DNA of 64,000 nt, taken from contig JBDNIY010000007.1 of the NCBI GenBank assembly GCA_041688015.1, positions 124,001 to 188,000 on the forward strand, written 5' to 3'. Positions 17,354 to 25,063 of this stretch are shown here, in pieces (the stretch's first letter is position 1; each line of letters starts with the position of its first letter). The position numbers were made by a program, and so were the translations under genes. The notes below the pieces were generated by a model. The model was not told where the DNA came from. It did no database searches and was given only the letters and a program-made list of their open reading frames with translations. This DNA is from Parvibaculum sp041688015 (GTDB taxonomy: Bacteria > Pseudomonadota > Alphaproteobacteria > Parvibaculales > Parvibaculaceae).

Positions 17354-18250
17354 ATGTCCACGATCTCTGCCACCGAACTGCCAAAGAAGTCAGTCACCAT
17401 TTCAGGCCTCTCCATGGCCTATTCAGAAATCGGCTCCAGCGATCCAAAGGCCGATCCGATTGTCTTTTTGCACGGCAATCCGACCTCCTCCTATCTGTGG
17501 CGCAACGTCATGCCACATCTGGCAGATCAGGGCCGCTGTATCGCCCCTGATCTCATCGGGATGGGCGACAGCGACAAGATCGAACCCTCAGGCGCTGAAC
17601 ATTATACCTTCCGCGAACATCGCCGTTATCTCGACGCCTTCCTTGAGCACATCGGCGTTGACAACAATGTCACCCTTGTTATTCACGACTGGGGTTCCGC
17701 GCTCGGCTTTGATTGGGCCAATCGCAATCGCTCTAAGGTCAAGGGCATCGCCTATATGGAATCAATCGTGCGCCCGATGACATGGGACGAATGGAGCCCC
17801 GGCGCACGCCGCATCTTTGAAGGCTTTCGCTCACCCGAAGGCGAAAAAATGATCCTCGACAAAAATCTTTTCGTCGAGGCGGTGCTGCCCGGATCGATAT
17901 TGCGCAAATTGACCGACGCTGAAATGGACGTCTATCGCCGTCCCTTCAAGGACGCCGGTGAAGATCGCCGTCCCACACTCACATGGCCGCGCCAGATCCC
18001 GCTCGGCGGCGAACCGGCAGGCGTCGTCGAGCTTGTGCAATCCTATGCTGATTGGATGGCCGCCAACGATCTTCCCAAGCTCTTCATCAATGCTGACCCC
18101 GGCGCCATCCTGACGGGTGCCCAACGCGAGTTTTGCCGAAGCTGGAAAAACCAGACCGAGCTGACCGTCAAGGGCAACCACTTTCTGCAGGAAGACAGCC
18201 CGCACGAAATCGGTGAAGCCATTGCGAGCTGGCGCAAGACTTGGGCCTGA
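17354..18250 (+). CDS. Haloalkane dehalogenase, LinB/DhaA-like (HLD-II)
   Basis: 298 residues. All catalytic positions of the HLD-II subfamily are visible: Asn42 in HGNPTSSYLW and Trp113 for halide binding, nucleophile Asp112 in VIHDWGSALGFDW, acid Glu136 in AYMESIV, and base His276 in GNHFLQEDSP. Long stretches are LinB-like (LIGMGDSDK, RRPTLTWPRQIP). The enzyme hydrolyses terminally halogenated alkanes to alcohols and halide in the cytoplasm. AGGAGG sits 8 bases before the ATG. It has its own leader after a terminator and is followed by a 17-bp duplication at its stop. No other dehalogenation genes are nearby. Confidence 0.93.
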   Translation: MSTISATELPKKSVTISGLSMAYSEIGSSDPKADPIVFLHGNPTSSYLWRNVMPHLADQGRCIAPDLIGMGDSDKIEPSGAEHYTFREHRRYLDAFLEHIGVDNNVTLVIHDWGSALGFDWANRNRSKVKGIAYMESIVRPMTWDEWSPGARRIFEGFRSPEGEKMILDKNLFVEAVLPGSILRKLTDAEMDVYRRPFKDAGEDRRPTLTWPRQIPLGGEPAGVVELVQSYADWMAANDLPKLFINADPGAILTGAQREFCRSWKNQTELTVKGNHFLQEDSPHEIGEAIASWRKTWA

Positions 18251-18268
18251 CCAAGACTTGGGCCTGAC
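18235..18268. repeat. 17-bp tandem duplication spanning the dehalogenase stop codon
   Basis: CAAGACTTGGGCCTGAC occurs twice back to back (18235-18251 and 18252-18268). The first copy contains the stop codon. Probably a replication-slippage duplication. Confidence 0.9.
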
Positions 18269-18419
18269 ACAGAAGAAAAATCAAATGCGACAGAATTCAG
18301 CAAGCACCCACGTTCAACGGGCATTTGCTTCCCCTCATCATTTGCGATCCGTTCGCGCTTGAACCAACGCGCAATGCAAGAGAAGATTCCCTTTTCCTTT
18401 CACGATTCAGGACAGAGAC

Positions 18420-18947
18420 ATGAAGCAATCCTACGACGGCGTCGCCAAGACACTCCATTGGGCCATCATGATTCTGGTCTTGCCGATGCTTTACTATGGA
18501 TTCAATGCAGAAAATATGCCCAAGGAAGACCGCCTTGGCTTCTTCCAGCTTCATTCAGGCGTCGGCATTATCATCTTGTTGCTGATGTTGGCGCGCCTTG
18601 TCTGGCGACGCCTCCATCCTGTACCTGCCTTGCCCGCCGACATGCCGCACTGGCAGCAAATCGCTTCAAAGGCCACGCATCACGGCTTGTATTTCCTCGT
18701 CATCATGCAGCCTGTTCTCGGCCTCATCATAGCCGGCGCCTCCAAATTCAACCTCAAGGCGTTTGGCGTCCTCGGCCTGCAAATCGCGCCCAACAAGATG
18801 ATCCATGATGCCGCCGAAACGCTGCATGGCATAAATGCTTGGGTCATCACCGCGCTCATCGCCCTTCATGTCCTGGCCGCGCTCTATCACCATTTCATCC
18901 GCAAGGATGTGGTGCTGAGACGCATGCTGCCGTTCACCAAAGTCTGA
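18420..18947 (+). CDS. Cytochrome b561-family membrane protein
   Basis: 175 residues with four membrane helices. Histidines placed for two b-type hemes are seen in the first helix (TLHWAIMI), second helix (LHSGVG), third (THHGLYF) and fourth (ALHVLAALYHHF), as in bacterial cytochrome b561 (COG3038), which moves electrons from ubiquinol or to periplasmic acceptors. The start ATG follows a weak AGGACAGAG. It is 15 bp upstream of the adenosyltransferase gene and probably cotranscribed, though the link is unclear. Confidence 0.88.
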   Translation: MKQSYDGVAKTLHWAIMILVLPMLYYGFNAENMPKEDRLGFFQLHSGVGIIILLLMLARLVWRRLHPVPALPADMPHWQQIASKATHHGLYFLVIMQPVLGLIIAGASKFNLKAFGVLGLQIAPNKMIHDAAETLHGINAWVITALIALHVLAALYHHFIRKDVVLRRMLPFTKV

Positions 18948-18962
18948 TACAGAAGTTCCACA

Positions 18963-19556
18963 ATGGTCACGCTCAACAAAATCTATACCCGCACCGGCGA
19001 CAAGGGCACGACCGCCTTGGCTACAGGCGAGCGTGTGCCCAAACATGCGCTGCGGATCGAAAGCTACGGCACGGTGGACGAAACTAACGCCACCGTCGGC
19101 CTCGCGCGTCTCCACACCACCAACGATCCGCTACTCGATCCCATGCTCGCCCGCATCCAGAACGATCTGTTCGACCTTGGCGCAGATCTCGCCACCCCCG
19201 GCAAGACCGCTGCTGAACTGGGCTACGAACCTTTGCGCATCGTCGATGCGCAACCAACACGCCTTGAGGCCGAAATCGACGCGCTCAATGCCCATTTGGA
19301 CCCCTTGCGCTCGTTTGTCCTGCCCGGCGGCACACCCGCCGCCGCCGCCCTTCATCTAGCGCGTACTGTCAGCCGCCGCGCTGAACGGCTGATGACCCAC
19401 CTCAACGAAGTAGACGAGGCAAAGGTCAGTGAGGCGGCACTGAAATACATCAATCGGCTTTCCGACTTCTTCTTTGTTGCAGCCCGCTACGTCAATTGGG
19501 CTCCTGACGGCAAAGGCCCCGGCGATGTCCTTTGGGTGCCTGGCGCAAACCGCTGA
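18963..19556 (+). CDS. PduO-type ATP:cob(I)alamin adenosyltransferase
   Basis: 197 residues with the PduO/MMAB signatures: N-terminal KIYTRTGDKGTTAL (ATP-binding), then SYGTVDETNA, and the C-terminal helix LARTVSRRAERL. It makes adenosylcobalamin, the cofactor of Ecm and of the class II ribonucleotide reductase in this window. It lies just upstream of etfBA, a recurring arrangement in Alphaproteobacteria. Confidence 0.93.
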   Translation: MVTLNKIYTRTGDKGTTALATGERVPKHALRIESYGTVDETNATVGLARLHTTNDPLLDPMLARIQNDLFDLGADLATPGKTAAELGYEPLRIVDAQPTRLEAEIDALNAHLDPLRSFVLPGGTPAAAALHLARTVSRRAERLMTHLNEVDEAKVSEAALKYINRLSDFFFVAARYVNWAPDGKGPGDVLWVPGANR

Positions 19557-19653
19557 GCGAACCTCAACCCGCCCTGATTTGCGTCGAAAGGGCGTCAGCC
19601 GCGACGGCATGTCTCAGTTCGAGGCTGCACCCACCAATTTCCGCCCCATTTCG

Positions 19654-19698
19654 TTGACAGAGTAGCGCCCCGGCACTAGGTTGCTGCACCGCAACTAG
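19654..19698 (+). promoter_or_regulatory. Putative etfBA promoter with overlapping operator
   Basis: TTGACA (19654-19659) and TAGGTT (19677-19682) are 17 bp apart, a good sigma-70-type pair. An inverted repeat CTAGG-TTGC / GCAACTAG (19676-19698) overlaps the -10 element and would place a repressor or activator there. The TTGC-N6-GCAA core resembles PhaR-type sites. Confidence 0.5.
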
Positions 19699-19774
19699 GG
19701 CCAAATTAACTCCAAATCGGCGTTTCCGGCCCCGAGTTCGAGCCCATAAACGCCGCGCTAGGGAGCTCACCTCC

Positions 19775-20524
19775 ATGAAAGTTATCGTCCCGATCAAACG
19801 GGTGGTCGATTACAACGTCAAAATCCGGGTTAAGTCGGATCAGACGGGTGTCGATCTCGCTAACGTCAAAATGTCCATGAATCCGTTCGACGAAATCGCC
19901 ATCGAAGAGGCCGTTCGTCTGAAGGAAGCTGGCAAAGTTACCGAAATTATCGCCGTCTCCATCGGTGCCGCTCAGGCGACCGAAACCATCCGCACGGCGC
20001 TTGCCATGGGTGCCGACCGTGGCATTCTGGTCAAAACCGACGAAATGGTTGAACCGATTAACGTCGCCAAAATCCTCAAAGGCATCATCGACGCCGAAAA
20101 GCCCGACCTCGCCATTCTCGGCAAGCAGGCCATCGACGATGATTGCAACCAGACAGGCCAGATGCTCGCCGCCCTTCTGGGCTGGCCGCAGGGCACGTTT
20201 GCATCGAAAGTCGAATTCGACGGCGACAAGCTCTTGCTGACGCGCGAAATCGACGGCGGTTTGGAGACCATCAAGCTCAGCCTGCCTGCTGTCATCACTA
20301 CCGATCTTCGTTTGAACGAGCCGCGCTACGCCTCGCTGCCCAACATCATGAAGGCCAAGAAGAAGCCGATCGACGACAAGACGCCCGCTGATTTCGGCGT
20401 TGAAATCAAGACGCATCTTGAAGTGCTGAAAGTCACCGAGCCGCCCGTGCGTTCCGCCGGTATCAAGGTTGAATCGGTTGAACAGCTTGTATCGAAACTC
20501 AAAGAAGCGGGAGTGATCGGATGA
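19775..20524 (+). CDS. etfB: Electron transfer flavoprotein beta subunit
   Basis: 249 residues, full length. It starts KVIVPIKRVVDYNVKIRV and has the family signature around ALGWPQGTFASKVEFDG and the C-terminal MKAKKKP recognition-loop segment. EtfB binds AMP and, with EtfA, accepts electrons from acyl-CoA dehydrogenases and passes them to ETF-quinone oxidoreductase. A GGGAGCTCACCTCC leader precedes the ATG. Its stop overlaps the etfA start (ATGA). Confidence 0.97.
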   Translation: MKVIVPIKRVVDYNVKIRVKSDQTGVDLANVKMSMNPFDEIAIEEAVRLKEAGKVTEIIAVSIGAAQATETIRTALAMGADRGILVKTDEMVEPINVAKILKGIIDAEKPDLAILGKQAIDDDCNQTGQMLAALLGWPQGTFASKVEFDGDKLLLTREIDGGLETIKLSLPAVITTDLRLNEPRYASLPNIMKAKKKPIDDKTPADFGVEIKTHLEVLKVTEPPVRSAGIKVESVEQLVSKLKEAGVIG

Positions 20525-21462
20525 CCACACTGGTAATTGCCGAGCACAATACAGAAAAGCTCAACGACGCCACCGCCAAGACTGTCACGGCAGCCGTCAA
20601 AATCGGCGGCGATGTACATGTCCTCGTCATCGGCGCGGGCCTTGACGCGGTCGCAGAGGCGGCCTCCAAGATCGACGGCGTCGCCAAGGTTCTCGTCGCC
20701 GACGATGCCCAGTACGCCCACGTTCTGGCTGAAACCGTCGCCTCGCTTGTCGTCGGCCTCGCCGGTTCCTATGACGCCATTGTCTCGCCTGCGACCACCA
20801 TCGGCAAAAACTTCATGCCGCGCGTGGCCGCTCTCCTCGACGTCGCCCAGATTTCTGAAATCACGGCCGTTCATAGTGCAGACACATTCGAGCGTCCGAT
20901 CTATGCTGGCAACGCGATCCAGACTGTGAAGTCGAGCGATGCCAAAAAGGTCATCACCGTGCGCACGACCGCCTTCCCGGCGGCCGCTCTCACAGGGTCG
21001 GCCGCGATTGAAAAAATCAGTGCGGGCGAAAACCCCGGCCTGTCTGAATGGGTTAGCGAAAACCTCACCAAGTCGGACCGCCCCGAACTCACCTCTGCCA
21101 AGATCATCATCTCGGGTGGCCGCGGCATGCAATCAGGTGAAAATTTCAAAATGCTCGACAGCATCGCCGACAAGCTCGGGGCCGCCGTCGGTGCGTCACG
21201 CGCCGCGGTCGATGCGGGCTTTGTACCCAACGATTATCAGGTCGGTCAGACTGGTAAAGTCGTTGCCCCAGAGCTCTACATTGCTGTTGGTATTTCCGGT
21301 GCCATTCAGCATCTGGCGGGCATGAAGGACTCAAAAGTCATCGTCGCCATCAACAAGGACGAAGAAGCGCCAATCTTCCAGGTCGCCGATTTCGGTCTTG
21401 TCGCCGATCTCTTCAAGGCAGTGCCCGAGCTTGATGCGGAGCTGACCAAGATCGGTCTGTGA
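20521..21462 (+). CDS. etfA: Electron transfer flavoprotein alpha subunit
   Basis: 313 residues. The C-terminal FAD domain has ISGGRGMQSGENF, GAAVGASRAAVDAGF, the QVGQTGKVVAPELYIAVG block and SGAIQHLAGMKDSKVIVAINKD, all standard for EtfA. It is translationally coupled to etfB by a 4-base overlap. A terminator follows 42 bp after its stop. Mcd and the acyl-CoA enzymes in this window are the likely electron donors. Confidence 0.97.
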   Translation: MTTLVIAEHNTEKLNDATAKTVTAAVKIGGDVHVLVIGAGLDAVAEAASKIDGVAKVLVADDAQYAHVLAETVASLVVGLAGSYDAIVSPATTIGKNFMPRVAALLDVAQISEITAVHSADTFERPIYAGNAIQTVKSSDAKKVITVRTTAFPAAALTGSAAIEKISAGENPGLSEWVSENLTKSDRPELTSAKIIISGGRGMQSGENFKMLDSIADKLGAAVGASRAAVDAGFVPNDYQVGQTGKVVAPELYIAVGISGAIQHLAGMKDSKVIVAINKDEEAPIFQVADFGLVADLFKAVPELDAELTKIGL

Positions 21463-21503
21463 GATCTAGGCTTCCAGTGGAGCCGCGCGAATGAACTTAA
21501 GCG

Positions 21504-21541
21504 AAAGCGGCGTTGTAGGGTAAACCAGCAGCGCCGCTTTT
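21504..21541 (+). terminator. Rho-independent terminator after etfA
   Basis: AAAGCGGCG and CGCCGCTTT form a perfect 9-bp stem with a 19-base loop, followed by a short T run. It separates etfBA from hbd. Confidence 0.8.
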
Positions 21542-21609
21542 GTGTCATAGAGCTGCAGGTTAGTGTAATGTGTGCGGAACAGGTTTCCGTTAGGTGTGGG
21601 TGAAGATAC

Positions 21610-22485
21610 ATGGACATTCGCAAGGTCGGCGTCATCGGTGCTGGACAGATGGGAAACGGCATCGCGCATGTCTGTGCGCTGGCAGGCTATGACGTGCTGC
21701 TGCACGACATCACACGTGACCGCATCGAAGCGGGTCTTGCCACGATCAACGGCAACATGACACGTCAGGTCGGGTCGGGCCGTATCACCGCTGAAGAACG
21801 CGACGCCGCGCTCGATCGCATTTCGCCCGCCATTGGGCTTGATGCTTTCGAGGCAACCGATCTCGTCATCGAAAGTGCCAGCGAAGACGAGGCCATCAAA
21901 CGCAAGATTTTTGCCGATCTCTGCCCTCATCTGCGCAGCGACGCGCTGATCGCCACTAATACTTCATCCATCTCCATTACCCGCCTTGCTGCCTCAACCG
22001 ACCGGCCTGAAAAATTCATCGGCGTGCATTTCATGAACCCCGTGCCCGTCATGGAACTCGTGGAGCTTGTGCGCGGCATTGCCACCGACGACGAAACCTT
22101 CGACGCCGTGCGCGCGATGACCAAAAGTCTCGGCAAAAAGATCGCTAATGCCGAAGATTTCCCGGCCTTCATCGTCAATCGCATCCTGCTCCCCATGATC
22201 AATGAAGCCGTCTATGTGCTTTATGAGGGCGTTGGCTCGGTCGAGAGCATCGACAAGGCCATGCGGCTGGGGGCCAACCATCCGATGGGGCCGTTGCAGC
22301 TTGCCGACTTCATTGGCTTAGATACCTGCCTTTCCATCATGCAGGTCCTGCATGATGGGCTGTCGGACTCGAAATACCGCCCCTGCCCGCTTCTCGTCAA
22401 ATATGTCGAAGCGGGCTGGCTGGGGCGCAAGACACAGCGCGGTTTCTACGATTATCGCGGTGAAAAGCCCGTTCCGACGCGATAA
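21610..22485 (+). CDS. hbd: 3-hydroxybutyryl-CoA dehydrogenase
   Basis: 291 residues, the length of the short-chain Hbd type. The N-terminal Rossmann motif is GVIGAGQMGNGIAHV, catalytic His lies in GVHFMNPVPVMELVE with the downstream Glu, and the C-terminal domain has NHPMGPLQLADFIGLD. It oxidises (S)-3-hydroxybutyryl-CoA with NAD(P). In the ethylmalonyl-CoA route it could help feed crotonyl-CoA to Ccr, although PhaB makes the (R)-isomer. It lies beyond the etf terminator with its own leader. Confidence 0.95.
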   Translation: MDIRKVGVIGAGQMGNGIAHVCALAGYDVLLHDITRDRIEAGLATINGNMTRQVGSGRITAEERDAALDRISPAIGLDAFEATDLVIESASEDEAIKRKIFADLCPHLRSDALIATNTSSISITRLAASTDRPEKFIGVHFMNPVPVMELVELVRGIATDDETFDAVRAMTKSLGKKIANAEDFPAFIVNRILLPMINEAVYVLYEGVGSVESIDKAMRLGANHPMGPLQLADFIGLDTCLSIMQVLHDGLSDSKYRPCPLLVKYVEAGWLGRKTQRGFYDYRGEKPVPTR

Positions 22486-22602
22486 GGCGGTAAATGATCC
22501 ACACAGGCACAATCGCCCTCCACATTTCTCGGGCAATTTGGAATTTCGTTAACCCTGCTCTGCGAGACTGACTTCAAGTCTTACTCCAGACAGGGGGCTG
22601 TG

Positions 22603-23109
22603 GTGGTTCTGACGATGGAAAATTTGGAGGCACCGGAAACCGACTTCTGGTTTCTCGAAGTGCCCAAACACCCGACCGTTGCTCGTTTTCTGACCTATTG
22701 GACCGAGAAACGCGGCACGCGTGCCTATCCTGATCGCGCCGACATCCTGCCCGCCGATATCGTGCCCTTGCTGCCCCATGTCGTCATCTATGACGTGGTT
22801 GACGGGGGCAAAGACTTTCGCGTCCGCGTTTTTGGCACCGCCATTGTCGAGCTTGTCGGCGAAGAGCGCACCGGCATGTTGATCTCCGAATTCGGCCACA
22901 GCGCCAAACTACCGACACAACCTCATGCCGTGCAGCGCCGTTGGAGGGACAGCCTTCAAGCGTCCTATAAGACGGGTCACCCCGTCCTTGTCGGCGGTCG
23001 TATGTCCAGCTCGCAGCGTCCCTATATTGTCTGGCACGGCATTTCCTGCCCGCTCAGCGACGGCGGAAATGATATTCAAAAAATGATTGGCGTCATGGTC
23101 GCCGAATAA
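22603..23109 (+). CDS. PAS_5 domain protein, copy 1
   Basis: 168 residues almost wholly made of one PAS_5 (PF07310-like) domain: FLTYWTEKRGTRAYPDRADI, a strand pair ending RVRVFGTAIVELVG, and a final sheet WHGISCPLSDGG. These proteins are small cytoplasmic sensors of unknown ligand. AGGGGG lies 5 bases before the GTG at 22603; other starts are GTG 22600 and ATG 22615. It is a tandem paralogue of the next gene. Confidence 0.8.
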   Translation: MVLTMENLEAPETDFWFLEVPKHPTVARFLTYWTEKRGTRAYPDRADILPADIVPLLPHVVIYDVVDGGKDFRVRVFGTAIVELVGEERTGMLISEFGHSAKLPTQPHAVQRRWRDSLQASYKTGHPVLVGGRMSSSQRPYIVWHGISCPLSDGGNDIQKMIGVMVAE

Positions 23110-23115
23110 TCGCAA

Positions 23116-23148
23116 GCAGGCGCCTGATCCTATGGAACAGACGCCTGC
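23116..23148 (+). other. Hairpin between the two PAS_5 genes
   Basis: GCAGGCG (23116-23122) is complementary to CGCCTGC (23142-23148) with a 19-base loop and no T-tract. It lies 16 bp before the second PAS start and could tune its translation or be a weak terminator. Confidence 0.4.
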
Positions 23149-23163
23149 CCGGAAGGCATTTAA

Positions 23164-23676
23164 ATGGGCAAATCACTGAACGTTGCCCAATCAGAGGCAC
23201 CTCTTCATTTTCTGGGTGTGCCCGAACATCCAGATGTTACAACCCTATCGAATTATTGGGATATGAAACGCGGTACGCGCGCCATGCTGGATCGCGCGGA
23301 TATTGTGCCATCTGAAATTATCCGCTTGCTGCCTTTCCTCTTCATTTGCGAAGTCATTAACCAGGGCGAAGATTTCCGCTTCCGTCTTTGTGGTACCGCG
23401 ATTGTTGATCTGGTTGGCGTTGAATTGACCGGCAAGCAGATTTTGAATCTCGGCACGCAATCGCAAATCGTCACCAATATCGCCGCTGCAAAACGCCGCT
23501 GGCATGAAATCGTCGCCGTGGCGTTCAAGACGTTGCAGCCGACATTCGTCACCAGCACCTTCGTCAACACCGTCCACCGCCAAATTGTCTGGCATAGCTT
23601 CACCGCACCCTTGACCACGGGTGGGGCGGAGGTCACACAAGTTTTAGGTGGCCTGTTTTTCGACCCAGGACATTGA
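23164..23676 (+). CDS. PAS_5 domain protein, copy 2
   Basis: 170 residues, clearly homologous to copy 1 (LSNYWDMKRGTRAMLDRADI; RFRLCGTAIVDLVG; IVWHSFTAPLTTGG), so the pair arose by tandem duplication and has diverged widely. The C-terminal tail GLFFDPGH is longer than in copy 1. The frame stays open after its TGA and immediately encodes a methyltransferase lacking its own N-terminus, so the 3' end of this gene marks a deletion junction or a stop gained within a fusion. Confidence 0.8.
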   Translation: MGKSLNVAQSEAPLHFLGVPEHPDVTTLSNYWDMKRGTRAMLDRADIVPSEIIRLLPFLFICEVINQGEDFRFRLCGTAIVDLVGVELTGKQILNLGTQSQIVTNIAAAKRRWHEIVAVAFKTLQPTFVTSTFVNTVHRQIVWHSFTAPLTTGGAEVTQVLGGLFFDPGH

Positions 23677-24405
23677 CCCTCATCTTTACGCGGCACCAGC
23701 CTTGATCCCCTGATCCTTGATGAACTGGGTAATGTAAAAGGGCTTTCGCTTCTTCATCTGCAATGTCATTTCGGCCTCGATACGCTCTCGCTTGTCCGCC
23801 TTGGCGCGACCGTGACAGGTCTCGACTTTTCCCCCAAAGCGATTGCTACCGCCCGCAGCCTTGCCACAGAGACCGGTATTGACGCACGCTTCATCGAAGG
23901 CCGCGTCGATGACGCCGCCACACTTGCTGGCACCGGTTTTGATCTCGTCTTTACAAGCTGGGGCGTCCTCATCTGGCTGCCCGACATCGCGCTCTGGGCG
24001 CGCACTGTGGCCCAATGCCTAAAACCCGGCGGCCGCTTCTACATCGCCGAAGGTCATCCGATCCTCTGGATCTTTGAAGATAATAAGGACCGCTATCTCG
24101 ACAATCTCAATGTCGTGCGGTCCTATTTTCTCGATGGGCCACAGGCTTGGGAAAACCCCTTTGACTATGCCGAGCCAAGCGTTTCACTCAAACATCACCG
24201 ATCAAACGAATGGCAACACGGCATCGGTGAAGTCGTCACCGCCTTGGCTGACGCAGGCCTCCGCATCGAATTCCTGCATGAACATGACCGACTGGTCTGG
24301 CCGGGCATTCCCGGCATGGTCAAGGGCGACGAGCATTATTTCACGGCGCCCGAAGGCACGCCGCGCCTCCCCTTTGCCTATTCCATCAGTGCGCGTAAGA
24401 TTTGA
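23677..24405 (+). pseudogene. Class I SAM methyltransferase lacking its N-terminus
   Basis: Directly after the TGA at 23674-23676, the same frame encodes LDELGNVKG, then LLHLQCHFGLDTLSLVRLGA (motif I) and VTGLDFSPKAI, then a complete methyltransferase core to 24405 with LKPGGRFYIAEGHP. No ATG, GTG or TTG exists between the stop and motif I; the GTG at 23812 is inside the SAM fold, and only CTG codons (23710, 23725) precede motif I. Family members normally have about 30-45 more N-terminal residues. It is best read as 5'-truncated, unless translated by readthrough or from CTG. Its end overlaps tlpA convergently by 20 bp. Confidence 0.75.
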
Positions 24406-25003
24406 CGGCAGCCGCCATCAGCGCCTTGGCCTCGTCCGTGTTCCATTCGGCCGGCCCGACGAGCCGCCCAAGCTCAAGCCCCTTAGGCGACAACAGCACC
24501 GTCGTCGGCAACCCATAGCCCTTCAGACTAAAGTTCGCCCGCGAGGTCGGATCATTGTAAAGCGTCAGATGGGTGGCATTGATCGAGGCGAGAAACTTGC
24601 GCGCATCTTCCAGCCCGTCCTTGTCCACACTCAAGGCCAAAACCTGAAATGTGTCGCTGCCCATATCCCCCTCAAGCGCGTCCAAAGTGGGCATTTCCTC
24701 ACGACAAGGCACACACCAGCTCGCCCAAAGGTTCAACAGCACCACCTGGTTCTTAAAGTCGGACAAATGCACCTTTTTGCCGTTTCCGTCCTGAAATTCA
24801 AGGTCTGGCACAGGGGCCGGTGTGGCCAGCGGCCTAAAATTGGCCACCGTTCCAACCGCATATTCCGCCAAAGGCGAGCTGACCGCCGCACCTTCGCCCT
24901 GCAAAACATTGATTTGTGGCCCTGCGATCAAGTATACCGCGGCAATGATAAGCGTGCCGATGCCAACGAAAATGGCGATAAGCTTCGACTGAAACTGAAA
25001 CAT
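24386..25003 (-). CDS. tlpA: TlpA-family membrane-anchored thiol:disulfide oxidoreductase
   Basis: 205 residues: an N-terminal membrane anchor (about 8-27) and a periplasmic thioredoxin fold with NLWASWCVPC (Cys97, Cys100) and the cis-Pro segment YGLPTTVLL. TlpA proteins reduce cytochrome oxidase copper sites or cytochrome c assembly partners. The ATG at 25003 is preceded by GGGGAG; the frame runs farther upstream into the antisense of argH without homology. It is divergent from argH with a 60-bp gap, as in many rhizobia. Confidence 0.92.
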   Translation of the reverse strand: MFQFQSKLIAIFVGIGTLIIAAVYLIAGPQINVLQGEGAAVSSPLAEYAVGTVANFRPLATPAPVPDLEFQDGNGKKVHLSDFKNQVVLLNLWASWCVPCREEMPTLDALEGDMGSDTFQVLALSVDKDGLEDARKFLASINATHLTLYNDPTSRANFSLKGYGLPTTVLLSPKGLELGRLVGPAEWNTDEAKALMAAAVKSYAH

Positions 25004-25063
25004 CGGATGTCTCCCCAAAACCAATATGGGGCACGTCCGGGGCGAGAACCCAGAGAACCCTAG

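Noticed and set aside
19706..20530. 274-residue reverse reading frame
   Set aside because: Mirror of etfB, which is unmistakable on the forward strand.
24074..25063. 329-residue forward reading frame
   Set aside because: Antisense to tlpA and out of frame with the methyltransferase; no domain.
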